Source of the DNA: Limosilactobacillus reuteri subsp. reuteri
Lineage (GTDB): Bacteria; Bacillota; Bacilli; Lactobacillales; Lactobacillaceae
Reading direction: 5' to 3'
Assembly (NCBI RefSeq): GCF_000016825.1
Contig: NC_009513.1
Location: 1,139,501-1,203,500 of the forward strand
Length of the DNA: 64,000 nt
Shown here: positions 45,631 through 52,625 of the stretch, one piece after another
Position numbering within the stretch: position 1 is the first letter of the stretch
Layout: each line of letters opens with the position of its first letter
Translations under genes and position numbers: made by a program
The notes under the pieces: generated by a model
What the model saw: only the letters and a program-made list of their open reading frames with translations
Told to the model about the DNA's origin: nothing
The model's database searches: none

Positions 45631-45771
45631 CTTTCACCTCTTTTGCTACGATTTTGTATCCTAATAAATTGCTTTTGACCCCCCTAAGTAAAAATTTGAA
45701 AATTACTGTGCATCACAAGGAAATTGTTCTGTGTGCTGCTCTCCTCACCTGACCGTACCGGGGGGGATGTT
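45631..45771. other. Probable cos region
   Basis: 141 non-coding bases between HNH endonuclease and terS, the usual place of cos in HNH-P27-TerL phages. It holds a C-run (CCCCCC near 45,679) and a GC-rich stretch CCGTACCGGGGGGG near 45,755-45,768 in otherwise AT-rich DNA. The cut position is not defined. Confidence 0.5.
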
Positions 45772-46308
45772 TTATTTTTGGTGCATCAATAGAACGATTT
45801 TAGAAATTTCTGATATTTCTGGAACATTTTTCATTTCCATTCCTTGACCAGTTCCATAATATCCTTGCTCCCATTTTGTTTTTAAGCGGTGGCATTTATT
45901 ACAGATGGTAGCTAAGTTGCTACTACTAGCCATCAGCTTATGATCAAACGCAATAGGAATGATATGATCAACTGTTTTACTATTTGATGTAAGCTTACCG
46001 ATAGCCTTGCAATACTGGCATAGGTAATGGTCATGGTTTAATACTGATTGTCTTAAATCAACCCACTGCTTACTTCGATAGAACCTGTACTGTTCACTTC
46101 TATTATCATTACGATTACGAGTAACAGTGTTGTAATGATGGTTATATTGTTTCTCTTTATGCTGATACTGTTCACTATGTTTACGTGCCCATCGCTGTCT
46201 ATTGGCAAGGTACTCTGCTTCATGTTCAAAGTGCTTAGGGCAATAATGATTAGGGAACTGAACCATTGCATGACAGTTAGGTTGTCTACATCTTCTATAC
46301 CTTGGCAT
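45772..46308 (-). CDS. HNH endonuclease of the packaging module
   Basis: A 178-aa protein. Its N-terminal Cys/His cluster (CRQPNCHAM, HYCPKHFEHEAEY) is followed by an HNH nuclease with CQYC, VDHIIPIAF and CNKCHRLKT. In HK97-like cos phages this nuclease nicks cos together with terminase. AAAGGGG places the start at 46308. Confidence 0.9.
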   Translation of the reverse strand: MPRYRRCRQPNCHAMVQFPNHYCPKHFEHEAEYLANRQRWARKHSEQYQHKEKQYNHHYNTVTRNRNDNRSEQYRFYRSKQWVDLRQSVLNHDHYLCQYCKAIGKLTSNSKTVDHIIPIAFDHKLMASSSNLATICNKCHRLKTKWEQGYYGTGQGMEMKNVPEISEISKIVLLMHQK

Positions 46309-46375
46309 TGGTAGCATCCCCTTTCTAGTCTTATGTATGAAAGCAAAATAAAAGACGGTAGCTATTGCTATCGCC

Positions 46376-46555
46376 TTAATTGTTATTCAACTTATCATCA
46401 ATCATCTTACGTAATTCTTTGAGGTCGTCCTCATTAGCAATCTCTCTTACAAACTTCTTAGCATGTGAGCGATAAAGATAGACACGCTGTTTATCTTTAT
46501 TCTTCTCGTTCCACTTCTTGTTAGCTTTGCGCCGTGCCTCACTTAATTCTGCCAT
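46376..46555 (-). CDS. Small basic helical phage protein
   Basis: A 59-aa protein, MAELSEARRKANKKWNEKN start, with a C-terminal helix. It shares the R-S-x-A-x-x-F-V-R pattern with cargo gene 1 at 44,524. AGTAGGTG lies upstream of the ATG at 46555. Confidence 0.6.
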   Translation of the reverse strand: MAELSEARRKANKKWNEKNKDKQRVYLYRSHAKKFVREIANEDDLKELRKMIDDKLNNN

Positions 46556-46564
46556 CTGTATCAC

Positions 46565-46651
46565 CTACTTTACTAACCAAGTAGCAATACAAATTAGGAT
46601 AGCAAGCACTGATAGAACGATTGAGATATTATCTTTTGTTTCTCTTTTCAT
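46565..46651 (-). CDS. 28-aa membrane peptide
   Basis: A short peptide, MKRETKDN followed by one hydrophobic helix. Its stop codon is 9 bp before the next start. No clear ribosome binding site, so the call is tentative. Confidence 0.35.
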   Translation of the reverse strand: MKRETKDNISIVLSVLAILICIATWLVK

Positions 46652-46728
46652 AACAGACACGATTAGAACATGATATAATTTATATACACCTAAACAAGGG
46701 CTTTGTTGGAACCCTTGCTGGTGTTAGA

Positions 46729-46845
46729 TTACTTAAATAAGAACGTCAAGATTGATATTATAAAGCTTGCAATGCTGAGATAAAATTTAATATCTTCTCG
46801 GCGTTCTTTTTGTAATCTCTTACGTCTATCTGTTCTAATCATCAT
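46729..46845 (-). CDS. 38-aa membrane peptide
   Basis: A basic N-terminus (RTDRRKRLQKERRED) then one membrane helix. GGGAGGG directly precedes the ATG-ATG start. No family recognised. Confidence 0.5.
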   Translation of the reverse strand: MMIRTDRRKRLQKERREDIKFYLSIASFIISILTFLFK

Positions 46846-46909
46846 CCCTCCCTTCACTTATTATAATACACCTATATAGGTACAATATCAAGTGAATTGA
46901 GAAATATTC

Positions 46910-47056
46910 TTATTTATTTTTGTGTACTTTAAAAGCCGGCAAGCTTTGACCTGTCGGCTTTTTCTTTTGTATTTTATTCATGTGTCGTTCGGCTCTGCAC
47001 AGCATTTGATATTCCTGCCTGCTAGCAACTAAGCCAAACCGTTTAGTCTGAAACAT
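46910..47056 (-). CDS. 48-aa basic phage protein
   Basis: A lysine-rich peptide starting MFQTKRFGLVASRQEYQ. GGAGG sets the ATG at 47056. The second IS200 copy is inserted about 11 bp upstream of the start codon, leaving the binding site intact; any upstream promoter or coupling is now interrupted by the IS. Confidence 0.6.
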   Translation of the reverse strand: MFQTKRFGLVASRQEYQMLCRAERHMNKIQKKKPTGQSLPAFKVHKNK

Positions 47057-47066
47057 TTTTCCTCCA

Positions 47067-47838
47067 AAATCATAACCACCCGTCAAACGGGTGGTTTGCA
47101 CATCGGCTATAAGCCGATAATAAAAGCCGGCGTCTCAAGGCGCTGGCTTTCGCTTTGCTCAAGCCAAAATGCTCTGACTACTTTGCCACCGCTTTAAGCG
47201 GTGTTTATACTACCTCACTTACCCTTAAAAGGGTCCGAATATTCCACACTTGTTAGCTTATCCATTGCTATATCATGTTTCTCTTGATCTCGGATATACT
47301 TCTTTATCGTGGATTCATTTAATCCAACTGTACTCACATAGTAGCCTTCAGCCCAAAAATGTCGGTTCCCATATTTGTATTTTAAGTTTGCATGTCGATC
47401 AAACATCATTAATGCACTTTTCCCTTTTAAGTATCCCATAAACTGCGAGACACTTAGTTTCGGCGGAATACTTACTAACAAGTGCACATGATCTGGCATC
47501 ATATGACCTTCAATTATTTCTACTCCCTTATATTTGCACAACAAACGAATATAATCTCTCAGGTCTCTTCGGTATTGATTGAAGATCGCTTTACGTCTAT
47601 ACTTTGGTATGAATACGATGTGATACTTACATAACCACTTCGTATGGGCTAAGCTATTTAATTTATTAGCCATATTTATATAACCTCTTTTCCCTTATTG
47701 ACTTTGGCTTGAACACCTACATCTTAAGGCAAAAGAGGCCTTTTTTATATAATTTTTATCGCCCACCCGCATAGCAGGTGGTTTTTTGTTTCGTGCACTC
47801 GCTCTGCTCGCGCACTCAACTAGGTCTAAAGACATTAA
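47067..47838 (-). mobile_element. IS200/IS605-family insertion sequence, copy 2 (inside the prophage)
   Basis: 772 bp identical to copy 1 (offset 29,931). It lies in the phage late region, in the same orientation as the surrounding genes. It abuts the T-run of an intrinsic terminator (47,839-47,868), as copy 1 does. Identity of the copies means recent transposition. Confidence 0.9.
47215..47673 (-). CDS. tnpA: IS200/IS605 transposase TnpA, copy 2
   Basis: A 152-aa Y1 HUH transposase, identical to that at 17,284-17,742, with HVHLLVSIP intact. See copy 1 for motifs. Confidence 0.93.
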   Translation of the reverse strand: MANKLNSLAHTKWLCKYHIVFIPKYRRKAIFNQYRRDLRDYIRLLCKYKGVEIIEGHMMPDHVHLLVSIPPKLSVSQFMGYLKGKSALMMFDRHANLKYKYGNRHFWAEGYYVSTVGLNESTIKKYIRDQEKHDIAMDKLTSVEYSDPFKGK

Positions 47839-47868
47839 TAAAAAAAGTCAGTGTTGAACTGACTTAGA
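47839..47868 (-). terminator. Terminator next to IS copy 2
   Basis: AAGTCAGT TCAA CACTGACTT on the minus strand is followed by TTTTTTATT. It ends the small gene at 47,870 and the upstream 280-aa gene. Confidence 0.75.
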
Positions 47869-47869
47869 G

Positions 47870-47962
47870 TTATTTAATAATGTTAAGTGTCAATACCGAT
47901 CCAACTAGAATTATCCAAGTGTAAAATAACATTGTTCCTAAAATTTTAAGAAAGTTTTCCAT
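47870..47962 (-). CDS. 30-aa membrane peptide
   Basis: MENFLKILGTMLFYTW followed by a hydrophobic stretch to the end. AGGAG lies upstream and it overlaps the 280-aa gene by 17 bp, so translational coupling is plausible. Confidence 0.5.
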   Translation of the reverse strand: MENFLKILGTMLFYTWIILVGSVLTLNIIK

Positions 47963-48788
47963 TCTCATTTATTTCTCCTAAACTTGTTATACCAATTATT
48001 TCGTCAAACTCTTTATCTAATTTCCTACAAATGGAACTATCAACATCAATCATTTTATCTGTGTTAATAGCCGTTACACGCTTAACGTGGCTTCCTCGTA
48101 CAAAATAATACTGACTTTTGCCAAAACTAGAATCTGTTTGAGCGTTATTTATGTTCTTCGATATAAAAAATCCTACTTCATTAGCCGGAGTTGTAAATTT
48201 AACAAGTAATTCATCATATATGTAATTTCCTATTTTATCTTTATCAGTGCCCATAAACTTAGGAACAATCGCAACACTTCTTCTTGGAAATAATCCATGA
48301 CTTGACCAATAATCTTTTCTAACTCTTGCATTATCATTAGAGTGATACTTTAATATTATGGAATAATCATAAACTACATTATTAGAAATATTTTCGATAC
48401 TAATAAATCTGTAATTCTCAGCTGACCTACTTCCAAGAATTTCATTTATATTAACTGCCGTTCGACCATTGCCCCAAAACAACACTCTTGTTTTCAACAC
48501 CGGCTTAGGTGTATATGTAAGCGAAAATCTAGGCCTTGATTCTTCGATATGAACAGCTCTTGTAATGTTTTCTTGTCTCCCTTGTTGCCATATAACAGCA
48601 ACAAAAGCAAGAATTGTTCCAATACTTCCAGCCCAATCAGCGACAGACCCCACATCAGTTGTTGCCCACTTTACAAATGAATCAAACCCATGCAAAGCAA
48701 AATAAACAACACTTATAATAACTAGGACAGCAAATAGTGTATAAATTACTTGCTGGTATTTTTTACATAACCTTTTTATTTTATTCAT
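47946..48788 (-). CDS. Phage membrane protein with two N-terminal helices, unknown
   Basis: A 280-aa protein. Helix 1 is at about residues 15-35, helix 2 at about 50-68 in DWAGSIGTILAFVAVIWQ, a motif common in membrane proteins of unknown function in phages and Gram-positive genomes. A large beta-rich soluble part follows. GGGTGA precedes the ATG at 48788. It lies between the RNA array and IS copy 2, outside the conserved packaging genes, so it is likely accessory cargo. Confidence 0.65.
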   Translation of the reverse strand: MNKIKRLCKKYQQVIYTLFAVLVIISVVYFALHGFDSFVKWATTDVGSVADWAGSIGTILAFVAVIWQQGRQENITRAVHIEESRPRFSLTYTPKPVLKTRVLFWGNGRTAVNINEILGSRSAENYRFISIENISNNVVYDYSIILKYHSNDNARVRKDYWSSHGLFPRRSVAIVPKFMGTDKDKIGNYIYDELLVKFTTPANEVGFFISKNINNAQTDSSFGKSQYYFVRGSHVKRVTAINTDKMIDVDSSICRKLDKEFDEIIGITSLGEINENGKLS

Positions 48789-48813
48789 ATATATCACCCA
48801 ATTAAATATAATA

Positions 48814-48838
48814 CAAAAGCCTAGCTATAATAGCTAGA
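48814..48838 (-). terminator. Terminator-like hairpin at the end of the RNA array
   Basis: On the minus strand CTAGCTA TTA TAGCTAG is followed by GCTTTTG. It would end a transcript from the array before the 280-aa gene. Confidence 0.5.
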
Positions 48839-48881
48839 CTTCGTTTGGGTGATATATCTAGTTTAACGTCATTGCGGACAA

Positions 48882-48939
48882 TGCTGATGGACGGAATCGA
48901 ACCGTACCATTAGGGTGTTTAGCCCTACCTTTATCAGCA
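48882..48939 (-). tRNA. D-armless tRNA-like element
   Basis: A 58-nt cloverleaf without D arm: 7-bp acceptor-like stem, 5-nt linker AAAGG, 5-bp arm with 7-nt loop CTAAACA (U33-like T, formal anticodon AAA), 5-nt variable part, 4-bp T arm with TTCGATT loop. It lacks an encoded CCA. A functional tRNA of this form would be unheard of in phages, so it may be a decayed or repurposed tRNA. Confidence 0.4.
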
Positions 48940-49089
48940 TAATACAGAGAATGATATCGACTAGATCGTTTTTTATTACTTAAGAATTAAGCAATCTCTG
49001 CATTACATCACGGCTTAGAAAAAAAAATACTATGCAATTACGAAAGAGGAGCTTTCATCTCCTATCATAGTTAAATTTGCCGTGATAAA

Positions 49090-49156
49090 GCCGAGAGGTG
49101 GATTCAAACCACACTTTTGTCACACGAGACCTTGTGTGCCCATCTTGGATCTCAGC
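49090..49156 (-). tRNA. tRNA-like element with reduced D arm
   Basis: 67 nt. Acceptor-like stem GCTGAGA/TCTCGGC, a miniature 3-bp arm CCA AGA TGG in the D position, a 5-bp arm CACAC/GTGTG with an 8-nt loop lacking a proper U33, and a 4-bp T-like arm with loop TTTGAAT. The anticodon loop argues against normal decoding. Confidence 0.35.
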
Positions 49157-49396
49157 AAGCAGTGCGACTCGTAAAGCACTGCAATTGCGAATATTGGGAA
49201 CTGCCCCCACAAGTATTGGACTACTCCAGGATACTTGGCATCTAATTTGCATATTCGCATAAAGGACTGACACTCTATTAAGGTTTTATTTTGAGAAATT
49301 CGCACACACTCGTATTATAAACACTCCACCTAAGAATCAATCATCACTGTAGTATTAGAAAACATATAGAAGGTGAGTGCCAGTCTTAAACATAAA

Positions 49397-49681
49397 TCAT
49401 GATTTACTGGGTATCAACGTTTCCATAGCTAATACCCTACGTGGATTATGGTCATCTGCCACCATCGCGTCGGCTTGGTTACCGGATTCCACACTTCCTA
49501 CGCTTAACAAGAGATCCCTATTGTGAGTATAGTAATGAGTCTTGAAAATACGTAGAGCAGTTAAAGGCTTGCTCGGGCACGTTATTTGAAAAGTAAAGTC
49601 GTTTTCGTAATCATTCGACAATACCATAATAAGGCTGTTTTTCTTGAAAATCACGCCAAAGTACCGCCATTTTACCGCCAA
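49397..49681 (-). CDS. Possible 94-aa phage protein, unknown
   Basis: An open frame between the ArpU-like gene and the RNA array, ending 11 bp before the array. The C-terminal part (GNQADAMVADDHNPRR) looks coding-like, but no ribosome binding site precedes the ATG and the first codons lie within the 11-bp repeats. I cannot assign a function; it may be part of the non-coding zone. Confidence 0.4.
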   Translation of the reverse strand: MAVKWRYFGVIFKKNSLIMVLSNDYENDFTFQITCPSKPLTALRIFKTHYYTHNRDLLLSVGSVESGNQADAMVADDHNPRRVLAMETLIPSKS

Positions 49682-49691
49682 AACACCGCCA
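49652..49691. repeat. Four 11-bp iterons (TGGCGGT)
   Basis: TGGCGGT recurs at exact 11-bp spacing (units beginning near 49,652, 49,663, 49,674 and 49,685 on the plus strand; the first is degenerate). One unit per helical turn puts all copies on one DNA face, as for a cooperative binding site. It follows the ArpU-like regulator gene directly. Confidence 0.65.
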
Positions 49692-49693
49692 CT

Positions 49694-50116
49694 TTACTTT
49701 TCAACTAAAACATTAGTAGGAATTATCCTCGCTGCTTCCCACAATGCTTCTTTCTGCATACGGTTAAAAGTACGCTCAGAGATATTCAGTTTCATTCTTA
49801 CCTCTGTTATTGAGCGATGATGATGAACAAAGCGATTATCCAGTATAAGCGCATATAATTCATGCTCGTCTCCCTTTGAAGCAATGTACTTGAGAACTAG
49901 TTCACGTCTCCTCCATTCGTTTTGTGCATTTGTCCAATCGATCATACGACGGTCAGGATCATATGTCTTTGCTTTAGGCTGTCCGTCAAAATCAGGCGAT
50001 CCTAGCGTAATCTTCTTTTTTTCGGCTTCATCTCTCCAATACCAATATTTAGACAACCATTCACGAGCCATGTCGCACGATTCATCACGTTTATACTTTT
50101 CAAATATGCTATTCAC
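49694..50116 (-). CDS. ArpU-family late transcription regulator
   Basis: A 140-aa protein of the ArpU/phage autolysin-regulator group. The C-terminal half is a sigma-like HTH (RFVHHHRSITEVRMKLNISE, then RTFNRMQKEALWEAARI). Members activate the packaging and lysis genes, and this position between early and late regions fits. The start is a GTG at 50116 with GGGGAG upstream. Confidence 0.82.
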   Translation of the reverse strand: MNSIFEKYKRDESCDMAREWLSKYWYWRDEAEKKKITLGSPDFDGQPKAKTYDPDRRMIDWTNAQNEWRRRELVLKYIASKGDEHELYALILDNRFVHHHRSITEVRMKLNISERTFNRMQKEALWEAARIIPTNVLVEK

Positions 50117-50136
50117 TTGCCCTACTCCCCTTGTGA

Positions 50137-50196
50137 TATAATTATTTTGTTATACATATATCTCAAGGGCGCTCTCACAGTAGAGCGTCTTTTTTC
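50137..50196 (+). ncRNA. Candidate plus-strand micro-transcript 1
   Basis: Extended -10 TGTGATATAAT (TATAAT at 50,137-50,142), then a hairpin GGCGCTCT CACAGT AGAGCGTC with a plus-strand-only G-U pair and TCTTTTTT to 50,196. The implied RNA is about 48 nt and lies between two minus-strand genes. Confidence 0.4.
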
Positions 50197-50197
50197 A

Positions 50198-50341
50198 TTA
50201 AACAGCTCCAAACATTAGTAAGACAAACAATCCAAAGACTGCATATCCAATCATGTGCTTATCAAAGCCACATAAAATTTCCGTGATAATAATTGCTGTA
50301 AAACATACCAGAGGAATGTATTTCAATAAATCCTTAATCAT
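50198..50341 (-). CDS. 47-aa membrane protein
   Basis: Two short hydrophobic helices (IPLVCFTAIIITEILCG and the GYAVFGLFVLLMFGAV end). GGGAGGAAA precedes the ATG, which overlaps the upstream basic peptide gene. Unknown function. Confidence 0.6.
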   Translation of the reverse strand: MIKDLLKYIPLVCFTAIIITEILCGFDKHMIGYAVFGLFVLLMFGAV

Positions 50342-50429
50342 TCTTTTCCTCCCGCTTTAATTTATTTTCTTCTCGCCGTTGACGCTTCTTGCGTCGGCGG
50401 TTTTTACTTTTGCTCTTTGACTTTGCCAT
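50334..50429 (-). CDS. 31-aa highly basic peptide
   Basis: MAKSKSKSKNRRRKKRQ start, then Glu/Lys. AAGGTGATC upstream; it overlaps the next gene by 8 bp. Possibly a nucleic-acid-binding peptide; no family recognised. Confidence 0.55.
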   Translation of the reverse strand: MAKSKSKSKNRRRKKRQRREENKLKREEKND

Positions 50430-50715
50430 GCTTGATCACCTTTCTTGGCAACAACGCAGCTCGTGGATGAGCCATCACATATTTCTGCGCATCATCTAAT
50501 TGCTCAAAGACTTTGATAATCTCTAAAACACCGTAATCATCTACTAGTTGATCTTTGACAACGTAAACTGTGCCAAAATCACTTTGGCGCTTGAACTCAC
50601 CATTAGTGATTGCTTTAATCGCTGATACCTGCGCTTCGTTAAAAAGCATCCGGTTGTTTGCTCTAATGCCACTCCCTGACTCAGAGTAGACAACTTCGCC
50701 ATCATATCTAATCAT
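50404..50715 (-). CDS. Early-region protein, unknown (103 aa)
   Basis: MIRYDGEVVYSESGSG start, no membrane segment. The start ATG shares a base with the upstream stop codon (TAATG at 50,715), so it is coupled. GAGGTG lies upstream. Confidence 0.65.
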   Translation of the reverse strand: MIRYDGEVVYSESGSGIRANNRMLFNEAQVSAIKAITNGEFKRQSDFGTVYVVKDQLVDDYGVLEIIKVFEQLDDAQKYVMAHPRAALLPRKVIKHGKVKEQK

Positions 50716-50975
50716 TAGTCGCACCTCTCATAAGTTTTACGAAATTTTTCATCACTCATTGTTTTCCAATCAGTGAATGTATAATCAAATACGGTAATCT
50801 TCCCAAGATTAACAATCCACCAACCACGTTTTAGCGGTAAACAATTATTATCTTTCCGAAAAGTAAAGGTTTCACCAAAGCCATCATCGGTAATACAATA
50901 TTTCTTCATCATTTCATCTGACCCATCGAACTGTTCAGCCTTAATTGGAACTATCTTTTTATATTTGTGTAGCAT
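50715..50975 (-). CDS. Early-region protein, unknown (86 aa)
   Basis: MLHKYKKIVPIKAEQFDGS with a WWIVNLGKITVF core and a DWKTMSDEKF end. This matches a small phage family with an I-x-A-x-Q/x-F-D-G-S start and a GDWI-like loop. The start at 50975 is set by AAAGGTGA; the longer open frame upstream overlaps another gene and is rejected. Confidence 0.65.
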   Translation of the reverse strand: MLHKYKKIVPIKAEQFDGSDEMMKKYCITDDGFGETFTFRKDNNCLPLKRGWWIVNLGKITVFDYTFTDWKTMSDEKFRKTYERCD

Positions 50976-50982
50976 TAAGCGA

Positions 50983-51171
50983 TCACCTTTCTTCCACAAT
51001 AATTTGCGCCTTCTTATAGTGATTTGGCGCCAACATAGTAATTTCATAGAATGCTTCTGGATCAACAGGATCTCCAAAATCACGCTTAGAAGCAGCACGC
51101 CAAGCTTCATCCTTTGAATGAGCAACAATGACTTTAGATGAGTTGTCATCATCAACTAGATAAAAGTGCAT
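50983..51171 (-). CDS. Early-region protein, unknown (62 aa)
   Basis: MHFYLVDDDNSSKVIVAHS start; predicted alpha/beta. The start overlaps the upstream stop codon as TAATG. Confidence 0.6.
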   Translation of the reverse strand: MHFYLVDDDNSSKVIVAHSKDEAWRAASKRDFGDPVDPEAFYEITMLAPNHYKKAQIIVEER

Positions 51172-51512
51172 TACAAACGCTCCTTAATCTCATCAATCCG
51201 TTGCAAAAGTACATCAGCATACACTTGCATAGCGTTGTACTGAATAATCATTAAGCGCTGCTCTTTATCGCTTAATCGGTTGTACTCGTCTGTGTGCATG
51301 AACTCATCTAGTCGATTCATTCTGCCTGCAACTTCCGCATTCTCTTTTGAAAGTTTATTAGCTAATTCAATGTTAGTGGCAGTTTGTTTATCAGTAATTT
51401 CAAAACTAAATGATTGAACATTGTCTCTGTTGCTTCTGCATACATTAATAATTTGGAAGTTGTCCCATTTTACTTTTTTGATAAAATCATTGAATATTTC
51501 TTCTTTTGTCAT
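51171..51512 (-). CDS. Early-region protein, unknown (113 aa)
   Basis: MTKEEIFNDFIKKVKWDN start with a long helical second half. The CDS begins at 51512 (GAGGAGGAA upstream), overlapping the preceding stop codon as TAATG. A helix like 'YNRLSDKEQRLMIIQYNAM' occurs in many small gp-like phage proteins (crAss-like and siphophage), but no function is known. Confidence 0.65.
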   Translation of the reverse strand: MTKEEIFNDFIKKVKWDNFQIINVCRSNRDNVQSFSFEITDKQTATNIELANKLSKENAEVAGRMNRLDEFMHTDEYNRLSDKEQRLMIIQYNAMQVYADVLLQRIDEIKERL

Positions 51513-51772
51513 TATTTTTCCTCCTCGTTCAGTGGTCGACCACACATAGGGCAACAATTAATAGTTAAATTCCAGCCGCCAAACACATAGCCATCGTCAT
51601 CTCCAATGACAATATTGTTATCTGTCATGTCTTTGTTCGATGCATCATATTTGATAGTTAAGTTGCCATTAGAGACCTTAGGATCTATTGAGACACACAA
51701 TCCCGGTATGTTGACAATATTCTTTTTGTGATGGCAATACGGGCAATTCTTTTGCTTTTCAGTTAATTTCAT
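51512..51772 (-). CDS. Zinc-ribbon early protein (86 aa)
   Basis: Two Cys pairs, NCPYCHHKK near the N-terminus and CCPMCGRPLNEEE at the C-terminus, flank a beta-rich middle. This is the layout of small Lar-like or other phage zinc ribbons. Starts as TAATG with the upstream stop codon. Confidence 0.7.
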   Translation of the reverse strand: MKLTEKQKNCPYCHHKKNIVNIPGLCVSIDPKVSNGNLTIKYDASNKDMTDNNIVIGDDDGYVFGGWNLTINCCPMCGRPLNEEEK

Positions 51773-51966
51773 TAGTTGCCTCCAGATATGACCTCTTCAA
51801 CGTTCATATTCTTAATGTCTAGTTCTTGAACATCATATTCATCTATCCACGATTCAGATATTACTTCCATCTCATTAAACCAAGCTAGTTCTTTAGCTCT
51901 TTCCTCATTAGCAGCCTTAACAATATAGCTATCAAAAAAAGCGTTAACTCTATACAGCTTTATCAT
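51772..51966 (-). CDS. Early-region protein, unknown (64 aa)
   Basis: MIKLYRVNAFFDSYIVKAAN start, acidic C-terminal half. No motif recognised. It ends as TAATG with the zinc-ribbon gene. Confidence 0.6.
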   Translation of the reverse strand: MIKLYRVNAFFDSYIVKAANEERAKELAWFNEMEVISESWIDEYDVQELDIKNMNVEEVISGGN

Positions 51967-52009
51967 TCTTTATAAACACACTCCATTTCGTCTTGCTCTT
52001 CATACCGCC

Positions 52010-52162
52010 TTATAAATCAATTAAGTTGGCAACTACAAAAGCAATAATCATCAATCCAATAATCAGACTAAATATTGTTTCAAGGCTAACCTTGCAGATA
52101 ATTATTGTGATAATAATTGCCGTTACACAGACAATCCCCACACATAACGGTAATTGCTTCAT
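52010..52162 (-). CDS. 50-aa membrane protein
   Basis: Two hydrophobic segments (LCVGIVCVTAIIITIIIC and the SLIIGLMIIAFVVANLI end). GAGGTGG lies upstream, and the start overlaps the stop codon of the 62-aa gene. Confidence 0.6.
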   Translation of the reverse strand: MKQLPLCVGIVCVTAIIITIIICKVSLETIFSLIIGLMIIAFVVANLIDL

Positions 52163-52350
52163 TACTTCCACCTCTTTCGATTCGTCACACTATGGTGTTT
52201 CTTTGATTTTGATAGCTCATTTATCGATATTCCACAGGAACAAATCGCATTAGCAATTATGTTTAGTGCTTTGTATCGCTTTCTTTGATAAGGCGGCAGG
52301 CTCATTAATTTTGCTTTCATGATTTGTCGCTTACGAGTACGCTTGCTCAT
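52162..52350 (-). CDS. 62-aa basic early protein
   Basis: MSKRTRKRQIMKAKLMSLP start, Lys/Arg-rich at both ends. Overlaps neighbours by 1-4 bp. Possibly nucleic-acid binding; no family recognised. Confidence 0.6.
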   Translation of the reverse strand: MSKRTRKRQIMKAKLMSLPPYQRKRYKALNIIANAICSCGISINELSKSKKHHSVTNRKRWK

Positions 52351-52625
52351 TCAATCCCCGCCTCTTTCAGTTTTTGATCTACCATGATTTCAATACGCTT
52401 ATATCCGCTGTCTATTTGCTTGGCTAGTTCTCGCAATGAATGAATAGGTCTTCCAGCGTCAACTTTCTTTTCGTAGAACTTGATAGCTTGGCCATACGTG
52501 TTGAACCACCACTTTTGTCCCGATGGAGTACCGTTCTTTCGCATTTTGCCATCTTTCTGAACAATGTTGAGCGCTTCGCCGTCACTGACGATGGCAAACT
52601 TATTATCTAAATCAATCGTTATCAT
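52347..52625 (-). CDS. Early-region protein, unknown (92 aa)
   Basis: MITIDLDNKFAIVSDGEALN, then a WWFNTYGQAIKFYEKK segment and a C-terminal helix. It resembles small phage proteins near replication genes; function unknown. Confidence 0.65.
   Translation of the reverse strand: MITIDLDNKFAIVSDGEALNIVQKDGKMRKNGTPSGQKWWFNTYGQAIKFYEKKVDAGRPIHSLRELAKQIDSGYKRIEIMVDQKLKEAGIE

Larger units (their letters stand above)
48882..49385 (-). ncRNA. Array of seven stem-closed, partly tRNA-like RNA modules
   Basis: Modules and closing stems: 48,882-48,939 (TGCTGAT/ATCAGCA), 48,944-49,001 (GCAGAGA/TCTCTGT), 49,007-49,086 (ATCACGGC/GCCGTGAT), 49,090-49,156 (GCTGAGA/TCTCGGC), 49,159-49,182 (GCAGTGC/GCACTGC), 49,187-49,258 (GCGAATA/TATTCGC), 49,265-49,385 (GACTGGCACTC/GAGTGTCAGTC). 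Spacers are 4, 5, 3, 2, 4 and 6 nt. Each of the three imperfect stems has a G-U pair only on the minus strand. The first has an anticodon-like arm (TAGGG CTAAACA CCCTA) and a T-like arm with TTCGATT but no D arm. The third contains AGGAG ATGAAAG CTCCT. A minus-strand TATAAT lies at about 49,313. No ORF here is convincing. Confidence 0.6.

Noticed and set aside
46675..46735. Third plus-strand micro-transcript
   Set aside because: It has a TATAAT and a hairpin (AAGGG / CCCTT) but no T-run, so termination is not supported.
48882..49258. Normal, functional tRNA genes
   Set aside because: D arms are absent or 3 bp, one anticodon loop has 8 nt, no CCA is encoded. They are recorded only as tRNA-like.
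49055..49305. Two short minus-strand frames over the RNA array (72 and 61 codons)
   Set aside because: No ribosome binding sites; they run through several stem-closed modules and have unnatural composition. The structured RNA reading explains the region better.
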